A stretch of 64,000 nt of DNA from Candidatus Synoicihabitans palmerolidicus. GTDB taxonomy: Bacteria; Verrucomicrobiota; Verrucomicrobiia; Opitutales; Opitutaceae. Under the pieces are notes generated by a model, which did no database searches, had not been told where the DNA came from, and was given only the letters and a program-made list of their open reading frames with translations. The translations under genes were made by a program, and so were the position numbers. The stretch's first letter is position 1. Each line of letters opens with the position of its first letter. Of this stretch, positions 19,751 through 29,575 are shown in pieces. Location: contig JAGGDC010000001.1 in the NCBI GenBank assembly GCA_020809425.1, positions 868,001 to 932,000 on the forward strand, in the 5' to 3' direction.

Positions 19751-20194
19751 TCAGACGAGAAAGCTGCGACTAGCGGGGAGGGGACGGAACGTGGCGATTA
19801 ATCCGATGATCAAACCCGAGAGCGCCAGCCACGGGCCCAGACGGAGGTGCACTTCATCATGGGAGATGCCAGTCCAAATCAGGGTAATTACGACGACCAG
19901 AAGGTAAAGCACGGGCGGCCAGGTGATCCCGCGTGAAAGGGAAGTGATTCTCAAGGTATTGCTGAGTTGTAGTAACTGACCAATCGTACCCACGGTGACG
20001 GCTAGCCAGATCGGCAGTTTAAACCCCAAGGTAATACTCCCGTTGAAGCCCGTGACGGTTGTAGGATTATACATTATGGCGGGGTGGTCAGATGGCGATT
20101 TGCCGAAGACCATCCATTCACTGAACAGAGCCAGCAGGAGGAAAGTGAGTCCGGTCAGGACCAAAGCGATGCGGTTGTTTTTGGCGGTATTCAT
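19751..20194 (-). CDS. Small hypothetical membrane protein
   Basis: Intact 147-residue reading frame, not recognised. Four hydrophobic segments are visible: about residues 9-30 (IALVLTGLTFLLLALFSEW), 58-78 (PIWLAVTVGTIGQLLQL), 90-110 (WPPVLYLLVVVITLIWTG) and 120-137 (LALSGLIIGLIATF). The ends are short and polar. It reads the same way as the mla genes, 58 bp downstream of the lipoprotein gene, and may be the last gene of that operon. No function assigned. Confidence 0.6.
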   Translation of the reverse strand: MNTAKNNRIALVLTGLTFLLLALFSEWMVFGKSPSDHPAIMYNPTTVTGFNGSITLGFKLPIWLAVTVGTIGQLLQLSNTLRITSLSRGITWPPVLYLLVVVITLIWTGISHDEVHLRLGPWLALSGLIIGLIATFRPLPASRSFLV

Positions 20195-20251
20195 AGTTTC
20201 GATGCGTTGGGTCGAGTCGATGAGAGGAGGCCAGAGACAAGGGCAGTAAAA

Positions 20252-20854
20252 TCAGGGGAGTTCAGCGGCGATGCTTTGGGCGGCGGAAGCGGTGGCTTGA
20301 CTGAGGAGGCGGGCGAGATCGTCGCTTTCGCCGGACCAAGGGGTATCGTCGCGGAGGAAAGAGCCTTGTTTAAAGAGCGTGCCGTCGGGGCGAGTGAGTG
20401 CGAAGGCAAGGGAGTAACGGATGGAACCGGATTGGAGGCCGGTGCATTCGCTCAAGCGGATGCTGAGATCGTAGTCTCGGGCGGGAGTGAGAGGGAAAGG
20501 AGGGACGAGGACTTGTTTGACGCTGACTTGGCGACTGAGAGCGGTGCGCAACACGCGGGCGATGCCTTCGTCGAGGGGTTCGGCCCAGCGATCGAAGTTG
20601 CGGAAAGTGACCTCGTTGGCAGACGTGGTGACGGCGATGGCGCGGCTGTCGACGAGGTAGGCGGTGACTTCGATGGGCAGGAGGCCGAGGGTGACCCCGT
20701 CGTTGGCAGGCGCGTCGAGGGCGGTGCTGGCGGCGAGATCTTCGAGGACGAAGAAGCGAGTGGGGTCGGACGAGGCCTCGGGGATGATGCTACACGAGGA
20801 GGTGAGCAGGAGCGCGGCGCTGGCGAGAAGGAGGAGGTGGGCTCGGGAGGTCAT
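20252..20854 (-). CDS. ABC-type transport auxiliary lipoprotein (PqiC/MlaD-associated)
   Basis: Intact 200 residues. The lipoprotein signal ends in LLTSSC, with Cys21 as the lipidation site. The body, FFVLEDLAAS...VTLGLLPIEVTAYLVDSRAI and FRNFDRWAEPLDEGIARVL, is typical of the ABC_trans_aux/PqiC family. These are periplasmic outer-membrane lipoproteins that accompany MCE-type lipid transporters. It follows mlaD, the expected position for such a partner. No lesions. Confidence 0.85.
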   Translation of the reverse strand: MTSRAHLLLLASAALLLTSSCSIIPEASSDPTRFFVLEDLAASTALDAPANDGVTLGLLPIEVTAYLVDSRAIAVTTSANEVTFRNFDRWAEPLDEGIARVLRTALSRQVSVKQVLVPPFPLTPARDYDLSIRLSECTGLQSGSIRYSLAFALTRPDGTLFKQGSFLRDDTPWSGESDDLARLLSQATASAAQSIAAELP

Positions 20855-21010
20855 GACGTAAGCGGATGGAGAAGAGACGAGCTGAGTGCGATGGAGGGCG
20901 AGGAGGATCGAGTTATGGCCCCCAGTAAATTACGGAAGTCGGTTCGTTGAGCGAAGGGAGCGGACGATAGTTTTAACCAATAGGGTTATAAATGGCGACG
21001 CGGCCGGGGC

Positions 21011-22006
21011 TCAGCGTTGGGGGGGGCGGCCGGAGATGAGGGCGCTGGGGTTACGTTCGAGGTAGTCGGCGAGGCGGGCGATGGCGCGGCTGGCTTCGCC
21101 GAGTTGGCGTAGGGCGGAGGTCGCTTCGGCACCGAGGCCGCTTTGGGCGGCGATGAATTGATTGGCGGTGACGGCGACTTGATCGAGGGCGGCGAGACTG
21201 GTGCGGGCTTGTTGCAGGGTTTCGGCGAGTTCGGCGGTCGTGGGATCAACGGCGCCGTTGATGCGGGTGAGGGTGCTGTGGAGTTCGACGAGGACGCTAT
21301 CGAGGGCGGAAGCGAGGTGCGGGGATTCGGCGAGGGTCCGAATGGATTTGGAGGTGGCGGTTAGCTCCGTGCCGAGGACGGCGAGATCGATGCTGTTGAT
21401 CTGACGGTGGCTATCGACGATCAGGTCCTGGAGTTTCCGGGCCATGGCGGTGAAATCGATGTCTTTCACCTTGGACAGAATTTCGCCGAAGGTGGTTTGA
21501 AATTCGGAGATGGTGGAGGGCACGGCCGGGACGATGGCGTGGGTGACGGGCAGGAGGTCGCGTTGGGGGGCAGGGTATTCGGCGGGGTCGCGGAAGTCGA
21601 GTTCGACGTAGAGCAGGCCGGTGGCGAGGCCGATGATGCCGAGTTGGGCGCGCAAGCCGTCTTCGATCAGGCCTTGGATTTTGGCGCGATCCGAGACATC
21701 GATGGCATTGCCCTGCAGGTCCTTAAGGACGGAGCGATTGAGTTCGCAGAGGACGACGACGACGGACTTACGAGTTGTGTTGTTGTAGGAAAGGCTGACT
21801 TGGGAAACGCGGCCGATTCGCACGCCGCGGAGTTTGACCGGGGAGCCTTCATCGAGACCGGAGACGGACTCGTCGAAGTAGACCATTAAACGTTGAGGTT
21901 TGCGCAGGAAGTTTAGGCTGCCGAATGAGAAGAGCCCAATCAGGCCGATGAGCATGGCGCCGAGCACAAAAAAGCCGATGATGGTGGGACTGATCTTGGT
22001 TTTCAT
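21011..22006 (-). CDS. mlaD: MCE-domain substrate-binding protein (MlaD-like)
   Basis: Intact 331 residues. One N-terminal membrane anchor (IIGFFVLGAMLIGLIGLFSF) is followed by the MCE domain (LMVYFDESVSGLDEGSPVKL, RGVRIGRVSQVSL). A long helical tail with several QL/TL heptad-like stretches follows, as in PqiB/YebT-like or verrucomicrobial MlaD proteins. It holds phospholipid between the inner-membrane MlaEF complex and the periplasm. Part of the mlaE-mlaF-mlaD-lipoprotein run. Confidence 0.9.
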   Translation of the reverse strand: MKTKISPTIIGFFVLGAMLIGLIGLFSFGSLNFLRKPQRLMVYFDESVSGLDEGSPVKLRGVRIGRVSQVSLSYNNTTRKSVVVVLCELNRSVLKDLQGNAIDVSDRAKIQGLIEDGLRAQLGIIGLATGLLYVELDFRDPAEYPAPQRDLLPVTHAIVPAVPSTISEFQTTFGEILSKVKDIDFTAMARKLQDLIVDSHRQINSIDLAVLGTELTATSKSIRTLAESPHLASALDSVLVELHSTLTRINGAVDPTTAELAETLQQARTSLAALDQVAVTANQFIAAQSGLGAEATSALRQLGEASRAIARLADYLERNPSALISGRPPQR

Positions 22007-22066
22007 GGTGAGGAAAGTAGCGGGTGGCGAGTAGTGAGTAGAAACATGGGTGGAGTGGAGGGACGA

Positions 22067-22840
22067 TCAGGCGGATTTGTTGCCGCGGTGCATGAATTCC
22101 GGAACGCGGGGGTCGTGGCGGGTGGCGGCGAGTTCCTTGGGGGGACCCTCGGCGATGATGGTGCGGGCCGGTTTATCGAGGAGGATGACACGGTCACCGA
22201 TGGAGTAGATGGACGCGAGTTCGTGGGAGACGATGACACAGGTCGTGCCGTGGGTGTCGCGGATGCGCACGATGAGCTCGTCGAGTTCGCGGGACGTGAT
22301 GGGATCGAGGCTGGCGGAGGGTTCGTCGAAGAAGACGATGATCGGGTCGAGAGCGAGGGCGCGGGCGAAGCCGGCACGTTTTTTCATACCGCCACTGATT
22401 TCGGCGGGGTAGTAATCGGCGTAGCCGGTGAGTCCGACCTGAGAGAGTTTGAAGCACGCGAGCTGGTCGCGATCCTTGCTAGACAGGTCGGTGTATTCCT
22501 CGAGGGGCAGGGTGATGTTTTCGCGCAGGGTGAGGGAAGACCACAGGGCGCTGCTTTGGTAGAGGACGCCGAAGGTTTTGAGAAACTCGCGTCGGCGGTC
22601 GGCGCCGGCAGTGACGAAGGATTCACCGAAGATGCGCACGTCGCCGGTGATGGGCGCTTGCAGGCCGATGAGGTGACGCAGCAGGGTGCTCTTGCCGCAG
22701 CCGGAGCCACCGATGATGAAGAAGATTTCGCCAGGCTTCACGGCGAAGTTGAGCCGTTCCATGATGGCGACGCCATCGTAGCCGATGGAGAGGTTTGAGG
22801 CGACGATGGCCGGGGCGTCGGTAGTGGTCGGGTCGTTCAC
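22067..22840 (-). CDS. mlaF: Lipid transport ABC ATPase (MlaF-like)
   Basis: A GTG start at 22840 overlaps the mlaE stop (GTGA), giving 257 residues. A longer open frame upstream only shadows mlaE. Motifs: Walker A GGSGCGKSTLLRHL, Q-loop YQSSALWSSLT, signature EISGGMKKRAGFARA, Walker B IIVFFDEPSASLDP and the switch His in VIVSHELAS. The SGGMxKR form of the signature is diagnostic for the MlaF/Ttg2A/Mkl subfamily. It powers phospholipid movement for outer-membrane lipid asymmetry. No lesion. Confidence 0.93.
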   Translation of the reverse strand: MNDPTTTDAPAIVASNLSIGYDGVAIMERLNFAVKPGEIFFIIGGSGCGKSTLLRHLIGLQAPITGDVRIFGESFVTAGADRRREFLKTFGVLYQSSALWSSLTLRENITLPLEEYTDLSSKDRDQLACFKLSQVGLTGYADYYPAEISGGMKKRAGFARALALDPIIVFFDEPSASLDPITSRELDELIVRIRDTHGTTCVIVSHELASIYSIGDRVILLDKPARTIIAEGPPKELAATRHDPRVPEFMHRGNKSA

Positions 22841-23964
22841 CAGCCGAGGATGTTGAAGACGACGGCGTAGACGGCGTCGCAGACGATGATGAGGGTGATG
22901 GCGGTTACGACCGCGGAAGTGGTGGCTTGGCCGACACCGGAGGCGCTGCGGTCGGTCTGCAGCCCACGGAGGCAACCGGCGAGACCGATGATGCCTCCGA
23001 AGGTGGTCGCCTTGATGAGGCCGGTCATGAGGTCGGAAGTATCGACGATGGTCAGCATCTCGACCCAGTAGGCGGGGGGCGGGATATCGAGCAGGCCCCA
23101 GGCGATGATCATGCCACCAAAGATGCCGAGAGCGTTGGCGTAGATGGCTAGAAGGGGCATCATGACGCCCAGCGCGAGGATGCGGGGGATGACGAGGAAG
23201 TCGATGGGGCGAATGCCGAGAGTCGTAAGGGCGTCGATTTCTTCGTTGGCCCGCATGTTGCCGATTTCGGCGGCGAAGGCAGCCCCCGTGCGACCTGCGA
23301 TGATGATGGCGGTCATCATGGCGCCCATTTCGCGGGTCATGGTGACGCTGACCAGATCGGCCACCCAGATGTTACCCCCGAAGGGACGTAGAATAATGGC
23401 GCCGGAGTAGGCGAGGATAACGCCGACGAGGAAAGCGATGAGGCCCGTGATGGGTAACGCCATGGCCCCGCAGCGTTGCATTTCGTGGACGCAATCGCGC
23501 CAGCGAAATTTGTTGGGATGTTGGACGAGGTAGACGGAGCTGATGACACATTTGCCCACGAAGCGGGAGTATTGTTTGGCCATGGCCCAGAGATCGAAGG
23601 TGGCCATGCCGATGGCGGTCAGGAAATCGGGGCGACTGCCGGAAGGAATGGAGGGGACGGTTTTATCTTCGAAATGTGTCACCAGCTTGCGAATGACGGG
23701 GGGGAGGGAAGCGAGGTTGCAGTGGACTCCGTGAGCACGGCACCAGTTGGCAACGGAAGCGGCGAAGAGTACGAGGGAACTGTCCCAGCCCATCAAGTCG
23801 GTGGTGACGAACTTCACGCGGGCGGGGGGAGTGTTTGCGGAAAGGTTATCCCAATTCGGGTGGGTCGCGGTGATTTGCCAACGCCCGGCGATGGTCACGC
23901 GAAGTCCGTCGTCCGCCACCTCGAGCTTGGCGGAGGGAGCGGGAGAGTTGGACGGGAGCGACAT
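22837..23964 (-). CDS. mlaE: Lipid transport permease with N-terminal STAS-like domain (MlaE-like)
   Basis: Intact 375 residues. Residues 1 to about 110 form a STAS-like domain (LRVTIAGRWQITATHPNW ... DLMGWDSSLVLFAASVANWC) fused to the MlaE permease: AMALPITGLIAFLVGVILAY, REMGAMMTAIIIAGRTGAAF and the conserved EIGNMRANEEIDAL loop, then five membrane helices. The fused STAS form replaces a separate MlaB subunit. First gene of the operon; mlaF starts within its stop codon. Confidence 0.93.
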   Translation of the reverse strand: MSLPSNSPAPSAKLEVADDGLRVTIAGRWQITATHPNWDNLSANTPPARVKFVTTDLMGWDSSLVLFAASVANWCRAHGVHCNLASLPPVIRKLVTHFEDKTVPSIPSGSRPDFLTAIGMATFDLWAMAKQYSRFVGKCVISSVYLVQHPNKFRWRDCVHEMQRCGAMALPITGLIAFLVGVILAYSGAIILRPFGGNIWVADLVSVTMTREMGAMMTAIIIAGRTGAAFAAEIGNMRANEEIDALTTLGIRPIDFLVIPRILALGVMMPLLAIYANALGIFGGMIIAWGLLDIPPPAYWVEMLTIVDTSDLMTGLIKATTFGGIIGLAGCLRGLQTDRSASGVGQATTSAVVTAITLIIVCDAVYAVVFNILGW

Positions 23965-24145
23965 GAAGCGGCAGCGTTAGGAAAAAGTGGGACGACTGAA
24001 AGGTAGAATAAGGTAGGATAACGAGAAAATACAAAAAAGATGTAAAATGGATCGGGAGGAATGCTGAGGACGAATAACAAGGAAAAAGAATTGCGAGGGC
24101 AAAATTCTTGCGCAGCAGAGGCGCAGAAGGAGACGGGGAAAGAGT

Positions 24146-24793
24146 ATGCGTTTCCGCACCGTCTTTTTCGACCTTGATGGCACTTTGTTGATCGAGCACT
24201 TGCCGGCGATTCACCGCAGCTATTGCCATACTTTGCCTCAAATGGGGTTGCCGGCGCCTTCGTATGAGGAGGTCAAGCGGGCGATCGGAGGTGGATTGCC
24301 CCGAGCGATGAGTCGGTTTGTACCGGCGGATCGAGTGGAGGAAGCGTTGGCGATTTATCGGCCGCATGGGGACGCCACGATGCTGGAGGGCGTGGAATTG
24401 ATGCCCGGGGCGCGCGAGCTGCTGGAGGGCTTGAGGAAGCGTTCCGTGCAAGTGGGGGTGTTTACCAACAAGCACGGCCCCTCGGCGCGGAAGCTGTGCG
24501 ATCACTTGGAGATCAGCGAATTACTGGCGGATGTGGTGGGCGCAGGGGATACGGAGTGGCTGAAGCCTGAGCCCAAATTTGCGGCGTGGACTTTGGCGAG
24601 ATTGGGGGCCGAGGCGGAGCATACGTGCTTGGTGGGTGACTCGCCCTTCGACGTGGAGGTGGCACAGCGGTCGGCAATGGGGTTTGTAGGGGTGACCACG
24701 GGCACGCATTCAGAGGCTCAGTTGCGCGAGGCGGGAGCAGAGGTGGTGGTGGTGGGATTACCGGAGGTGGCGGCGCATTGGGGGTGGAGTTAA
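24146..24793 (+). CDS. gph: HAD-superfamily phosphatase (phosphoglycolate phosphatase-like)
   Basis: Intact 215 residues. HAD motif I is FFDLDGTLL (nucleophile Asp), motif II VGVFTNKHGPSARKL, motif III Lys in WLKPEPKF and motif IV CLVGDSPFDVEVA. The helical cap lies between motifs I and II, as in PGP/PGMB-type enzymes. It likely hydrolyses phosphoglycolate or a similar small phosphate ester. The start is the only ATG ahead of motif I. Divergent from mlaE. Confidence 0.85.
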   Translation: MRFRTVFFDLDGTLLIEHLPAIHRSYCHTLPQMGLPAPSYEEVKRAIGGGLPRAMSRFVPADRVEEALAIYRPHGDATMLEGVELMPGARELLEGLRKRSVQVGVFTNKHGPSARKLCDHLEISELLADVVGAGDTEWLKPEPKFAAWTLARLGAEAEHTCLVGDSPFDVEVAQRSAMGFVGVTTGTHSEAQLREAGAEVVVVGLPEVAAHWGWS

Positions 24794-25008
24794 CGCGGGG
24801 CCAACAGACCTCGCGGAGGACCTCCGATGCACGGTTGTGAATAAGTTGTGAGCGATGGCGGATTGATATACGGGCACTTAAAGTTATGTTTATTAATAAT
24901 ATATGAACCATATTTCCGTGAATGGGAGTAGTATATTCTTATCATGCCCATTGAAGCGTGATGTGAATATCCCTGCAGATATGGGAAAAATGCCGCATGA
25001 ACCGAGTC

Positions 25009-25804
25009 TCAGGCGGATGCGGCGACCGGATTAGCCAAGGTGCCGATGCCTTCGATTTGGATTTCCACGGTGTCCGCCGGGTTGCAGCCAGGATGGAGGG
25101 GTGCGGGCGAAGCCGACACCGGAGGGAGTGCCCGTGAGGATGGTGGTGCCGGCGGGCAGGGTATGGTCGGTGCTGAGGAAGGAAATCAGTGTGGCAACAT
25201 CGAAGACCATGTCGGCGGTGGTGGAATCTTGACGAATCTCTCCGTTGATACGGGTCGTCAGGCGCAGGGCGTCGGGGTTGGTGAGCTCGTCGGGAGTGAC
25301 GAGCCTGGGGTCGAGCGGGCAGAAGGTATCAAAACTTTTGGCGTGATTGAACTGGCCACCGCCGAGTTCGAACTGCCAGTCGCGAGCGGAGACATCGATG
25401 GCGATGGTGTAGCCCAGCACATGCGCGATGGCGTTTTCGGGGGATACGTCGCGTGTGTCCTGACCGAGGACGATGGCGAGTTCGCCTTCGTAGTCGACCT
25501 TGGTGCTGCTGCGCGGAAGGACAATGGGGTCGCCCGGATGTTGCAGACTGCCGGTGGTCTTCATGAACCACATGGGACATTCGGGAACCGGTCGCCCGCC
25601 TTCGGCGGCGTGTTGGCGGTAGTTTAGGCCGATACCGATTATATTGGAGGGGGCAATGGGGGCGAGGATCTTGGTGGGGACGACGGGGGTCTCGGTCACG
25701 CGGTATTCGTCAAACAAATTTCCCCGAACGGCGCGGGTGGCCCCGTCGGGGGTCAAGGCGGCCCAGGCGGGGCCGGTAGACGTGAGATGACGAATGAAAC
25801 GCAT
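25009..25804 (-). pseudogene. Fumarylacetoacetate hydrolase family protein, 3' frameshift
   Basis: The start at 25804 gives MRFIRHLTSTGPAWAAL. The FAH core follows: NIIGIGLNYRQHAAE, VDYEGELAIVLGQDT (metal-binding E-x-E), YTIAIDVSARDWQF and TILTGTPSGVGFA. Just after this an extra base near 25091 shifts the last 20 or so codons, whose correct frame reads DTVEIQIEGIGTLANP to a stop at 25009. The family cleaves C-C bonds of acylpyruvates or hydrates diketo acids, often in sugar-acid or aromatic catabolism. Since only the final beta strands are affected, this could be a recent lesion or a single base error. Confidence 0.8.
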
Positions 25805-25916
25805 GCGGGAAAAGATGGGAACGAGGCGTGGGGTTCGCAACCTTAAGCACTGAGGCGGAAGCCGATAATACGGTGTTACCTGAACTCCGAAGTTGAATGT
25901 TACAGAAGCAGCGGTG

Positions 25917-26829
25917 TTAGCGAACAAGGACAAAGTTGGGATTAGCGGCCAAGAGATTGAGGGCATGTAGCATTTGGCGCATGATCGCGATAAGGGCTAT
26001 TTTCTTCAGTTTCCCAGCCTCAACGAGGCGCCGATAAAACGCGCGCATGACAGGGCTACATCGGATGGCAGAGACCGCCGCCATGTAGAGGACCTGGCGT
26101 ACGGAATGACGCCCGCCGCGCACATGTCGGCAACGATGTCGCCGCCCGCTGTCGTGGGCGAACGGGGCCACACCGATCAGAGCGGCGAGTTGGCCCGATT
26201 CGATCTTTCCGAGTTCAGGCACGCAGGCGAGCAGGGTGGCCGCGAGCACGGGTCCTGCGCCTTGGAATTCGCGCAGTCGAGCGGCTTTGGTGCGTAGACT
26301 GTCGTCCTCGTGGATGTGCGTTTTAATCAGCGCATCGGTTTGTTCGAGCTCGGTGGCTAAAAGCGCCCGCAGGATCTCAAGGCGTTCACGCAAAATGCGT
26401 CCGGCCAACTCGCACCGGTTGCCTGTGGCGACGAGTTGATCACTGATCTGCCGGCGATAGTCGAGCAGCTCACGCAAGGTAGCGGCCGCTTAGTCGAGGG
26501 CACGGTGCAGGCGTGGCTTAATTTGTAACCTAAAGCGGCGAAATAGTTTAGCGTCGAGTGGGTCGGTCTTTGCGAGCAAAGCCGGCGGCGCGGGCAAAGG
26601 CGCGCACACGCCCTGGATTGACCACGCAGACTTGGATTTGGGCCAAGAGCAATATGGCGACAATGGCACGCTCATAGCCGCCAGTCGCTTCGCATACGAC
26701 CAGGGCATTGGGCAGGCTCTGGAGGTGCTTGATCAAGGCTCGGTGGCCTCGGTGGGTGTTCTCGACGTGGGCACAGCGAGTATCATCGACGGTGTAGTCG
26801 AGACGATCTTTGGCGATATCCACACCCAC
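25917..26829 (-). pseudogene. IS110-family transposase with frameshift and stop
   Basis: The start at 26829 gives GVDIAKDRLDYTV (DEDD catalytic domain start) and VVCEATGGYERAIVAI. A frame change occurs near 26590 to AKTDPLDAKLF. A TAA at 26490 follows LHRALD, and the frame then continues with RELLDYRRQISDQLVATGNR. The Transposase_20 domain follows: EFQGAGPVLAATLLACVPELG and GVAPFAHDSGRRHRCRHVRG. Total about 300 codons, the normal IS110 length. The element has no terminal inverted repeats that I can see, as expected for IS110. Confidence 0.8.
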
Positions 26830-27030
26830 ATAGGTGACTTATAGGTGATTATAGGTGACTTGCTTTTCAGGGGTGGTTTGCTCCATCTTGTTATACGAGC
26901 TCAGGGCTCTCCCAGCGGTTCGAGTTCAACCAGGTCGGCAACCCGGGCCCAGGGCTTCTGTTCGAGGTAAATCCTCGGGTAACAAATCGGCCTCTGGGTT
27001 GCCGTGCGGTGCAGACGGCCAGTTCTGCAT

Positions 27031-27660
27031 TGAGGTGGACCCATGAAGGTGGACAGGAAGGATGATTAAATCCCAAAGGAGTCCAATATGTCGAAAGAAA
27101 CGACGTGCCTTCAGTGCCGAGTTCAAAGCGAAAGTAGGGCTCGAAGCCCTCAAGGGAATCGAGCCGCTTCACGTAATCGCGCAGCGTCACGAGGTGCATC
27201 CGGTGCAAGTGAGTCAGTGGAAGAAGGAGGTGTCCGAGCGGTTGCCGGAGGTCTTCGCGAAGCCCTCGGCGCAGGTGCGCGACGAGATCGAGCGGAATCG
27301 CAAAGAAAGAGAAGGAACTGTATGCGCGGATCGGGCAGCTGCAGATGGAGCTCGAGTGGCTCAAAAAAAGTTGGCGCATGTGGGGAGGAAGGAGCGCCGC
27401 AGCATGATCGAAACCGAGCATCCGAAGCTGAGTGGGGCCCGGCAGTGCGAATTGTTGGAGCTACCACGCTCAACCTACTACCACCACCCGAAGGAAGCGG
27501 ACCTGGCGTTGATGAAACAGATCGACGAGATCTACCTCGAGTCACCGTTCTTTGGTAGCCGCCAAATGACCCGTTGGTTGCAACGCGAAGGACACGTGGT
27601 GAACCGTAAACGGGTGCGACGATTGATGCGATTAATGGAATTAATGGGACTCACGGCGTA
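27031..27660 (+). mobile_element. IS3-family element, copy 2, truncated at the 3' side
   Basis: It starts with the same TGAGGTGGACCCATGAAG end as copy 1, followed by OrfA (AEFKAKVGLEALKGIEPLH) and the first part of OrfB to MELMGLTA at about 27660. There the sequence turns into the ABC permease gene. A small duplication in the RLMRLM region and an OrfA/OrfB frame change distinguish it from copy 1. About half of the element is missing, including the DDE core, so it cannot transpose by itself. Orientation is opposite to copy 1. Confidence 0.8.
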
Positions 27661-28355
27661 GTCCAGACGGCCGGTGAAGATGGCGGCCGGGAAGTACATT
27701 TGGTAGTAGTAGGGCAGAAACTGCGAGATGCGGAACAGACCGGAGGGGAGAAGATCAAAGGGGAAGATCTGGCCGCCAAGAACTATTTCGATGGCGAGGG
27801 AGAGGATGACGAAGGATTGGATTTCTAGAAACCAGAACGTCAGCAGTCCGAAGATATAGGCGATGGTGAACTGGATGAGCGCCGACATAACGACGGCAGG
27901 TAAACCGAGCAGGATGCGCCAGGATTCGTCGGGTGTAATTGGAAGTGCTCGCCGAGCAGCGGCAAGGCGATGAGAATGGGAATGAGCGCGAGCAGTCCGG
28001 AGACGAGACGGGCGGCGATGAAGATGGTGAATCGGTAAGCGAAGTAGTTGATCGGCTTGAGCAGGAACTGATTAATCAGGCCGTTGCGGATTTCCTCGCT
28101 GATTTGGTAGTCCGCATTGAACGCGCCGATGAAAAACTGCAGCACCAGCAAGGTGATGAAGTAGGTCAGCGTTTGATCCAGGCTGAAGCCGCCAATGGAA
28201 TCCTGACCGCGGTAGGCCGCGCTCCATAAGATAAAAGCGAACGCCAAGTGGACCAAGGAGAACACGGCGCGCAGAGCAAAATTCCATCGGTAGACGATGT
28301 TACTCTGCATGCCGACGTTGAACACGTGGCGATACTTGGCGATGAGGAGCCGCAT
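27661..28355 (-). pseudogene. ABC-2 type permease, frameshifted and truncated by IS3
   Basis: The start at 28355 gives MRLLIAKYRHVFNVGMQSN and several membrane helices (FALRAVFSLVHLAFAFILW, FITLLVLQFFIGAF), typical of the DUF990/ABC-2 permease family (COG4587-like). Near 27930 the frame changes to SALIQFTIAYIFGLLTFWF. The protein runs into the IS3 remnant after FPAAIFTGRLDYA, losing its last helix. No ATPase partner is adjacent. Substrate unknown. Confidence 0.7.
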
Positions 28356-28401
28356 GGCGGAAGATGCGAGAGCGGTCAGTGCCCGGAGGCTAGGGTGCTG
28401 A

Positions 28402-29575
28402 GAGTTAATGAACTATACTGAATGAAGGGATGCGGCGGTGCGGGCGCGTTGGATTTTCTCCAGGATGGCGGAGCCTTCGGCCTTCCAAGTGTAGTAGCGG
28501 GTGGGTTCGAGGTAGCGTGCGGCCATGTAGGTTTCGATGGCGTTGGTGAGGTCTCGAACGCTGGTGAAGCTGCCATCGCGGATACAATCGACGGTGAGGT
28601 CGCGGCAGAAGCGCTCCACTAGATTCAACCAGGAAGAGGATGTTGGAGTGCAGTGCAGTGCGATGCGCTCGACGCCATGAGCTTTGGCATGGCGCTGATT
28701 GCGCCACTTTATCCAGCTCTTCACTTTGGCGTGCTTGTGGGTGGCGTAGTTGTCGATGATCAGATGCAGGACCAAGCCGTCGGGTGCCTGCGCATCGATG
28801 TGCTGGAGGAAACCGAGCCATTCGCGGTGGGTATGCCGAGAGGCGGTGCGTCGCATGATTTTGCCGTCCAGATAGCCGAGGGCGGCGAATAGCGTGACCG
28901 TGCCGTGGCGGGTGTAATCGTGGGTGGCGGTTTTGATGTGCCCGATACCCCATGGCAGGCCCGGCTGGGTGCGCTCAAGCGCCTGGCACTGGCTTTTCTC
29001 GTCGCAACATAGCACCAAGGCCCGATCGGGCGGATTCAGATACAAGCCGATGCCATCCCAAAACTTGGCCTCGAAGTTCCGGTCACGCGACAACTTGAAC
29101 GTTCGTCGCACATGGGGCTTCAGGTCGTTGGCCCGCCACAGACGCTGCACGGTGTGGGCCGACACCCCCCTTGGCCTTGGCCATCCTGCCCGTGAGGACC
29201 AGCGGGTGCGCCCGGTCGGGGGTTGCGTGACCTCAGTGACGATCTGAGCGCGCATCGCCACATCCACACTCGGCTTCCGGCCCGAACGTCTCGCTTCGGC
29301 CCATCCAGCCAACCCTGCCTCACGAAATCGCTTTTCCCACTTCGCCACCACCGGACGATTCACTCCGATCTGAGCAGCCACCGTCTCCTGGCTTTTCCCT
29401 TCGGCCCGCAACAACACGATGCGCGCCCGCCTGACCTCCCGTTGCGGCGTGGTCGGGCGTTTGATCATCTGTTCAAGTTCTTGATGCTGCGCGGCATCAA
29501 TGATTAGCGGATTAACAGGGCGGGCCATGCACCCATCCTGCACTACTATTTTTGTTTCGTATAGCTAATTAACTC
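28402..29575 (-). mobile_element. IS630-family insertion sequence, full-length copy
   Basis: Ends carry the inverted repeat GAGTTAATgaaCTATAC (left) versus GAGTTAATtagCTATAC (right, read on the minus strand). The single transposase gene fills the element. Its right part is shared almost base for base with the partial copy at 47966-48746. It lies between the ABC permease remnant and tRNA-Met. Confidence 0.8.
28413..29543 (-). CDS. IS630 transposase
   Basis: Full-length 376-residue open frame: N-terminal HTH (GKSQETVAAQIGVNRPVVAKW) and a DDE_3 catalytic core with the first Asp in VLCCDEKSQ, the second in LIIDNYATHKH and the Glu in SWLNLVERFCRDL. One short stretch reads GWPRPRG where the second copy has MAKAKG: two nearby indels that together keep the frame. 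The catalytic triad is intact, so this could be the active source of the copies. Confidence 0.88.
   Translation of the reverse strand: MQDGCMARPVNPLIIDAAQHQELEQMIKRPTTPQREVRRARIVLLRAEGKSQETVAAQIGVNRPVVAKWEKRFREAGLAGWAEARRSGRKPSVDVAMRAQIVTEVTQPPTGRTRWSSRAGWPRPRGVSAHTVQRLWRANDLKPHVRRTFKLSRDRNFEAKFWDGIGLYLNPPDRALVLCCDEKSQCQALERTQPGLPWGIGHIKTATHDYTRHGTVTLFAALGYLDGKIMRRTASRHTHREWLGFLQHIDAQAPDGLVLHLIIDNYATHKHAKVKSWIKWRNQRHAKAHGVERIALHCTPTSSSWLNLVERFCRDLTVDCIRDGSFTSVRDLTNAIETYMAARYLEPTRYYTWKAEGSAILEKIQRARTAASLHSV

Noticed and set aside
20084..20950. Long plus-strand open frames over the mla region (also 21407-21889, 22034-22798)
   Set aside because: They are antisense shadows of intact GC-rich mla and lipoprotein genes, with low-complexity Gly/Glu/Asp-rich translations and no motif.
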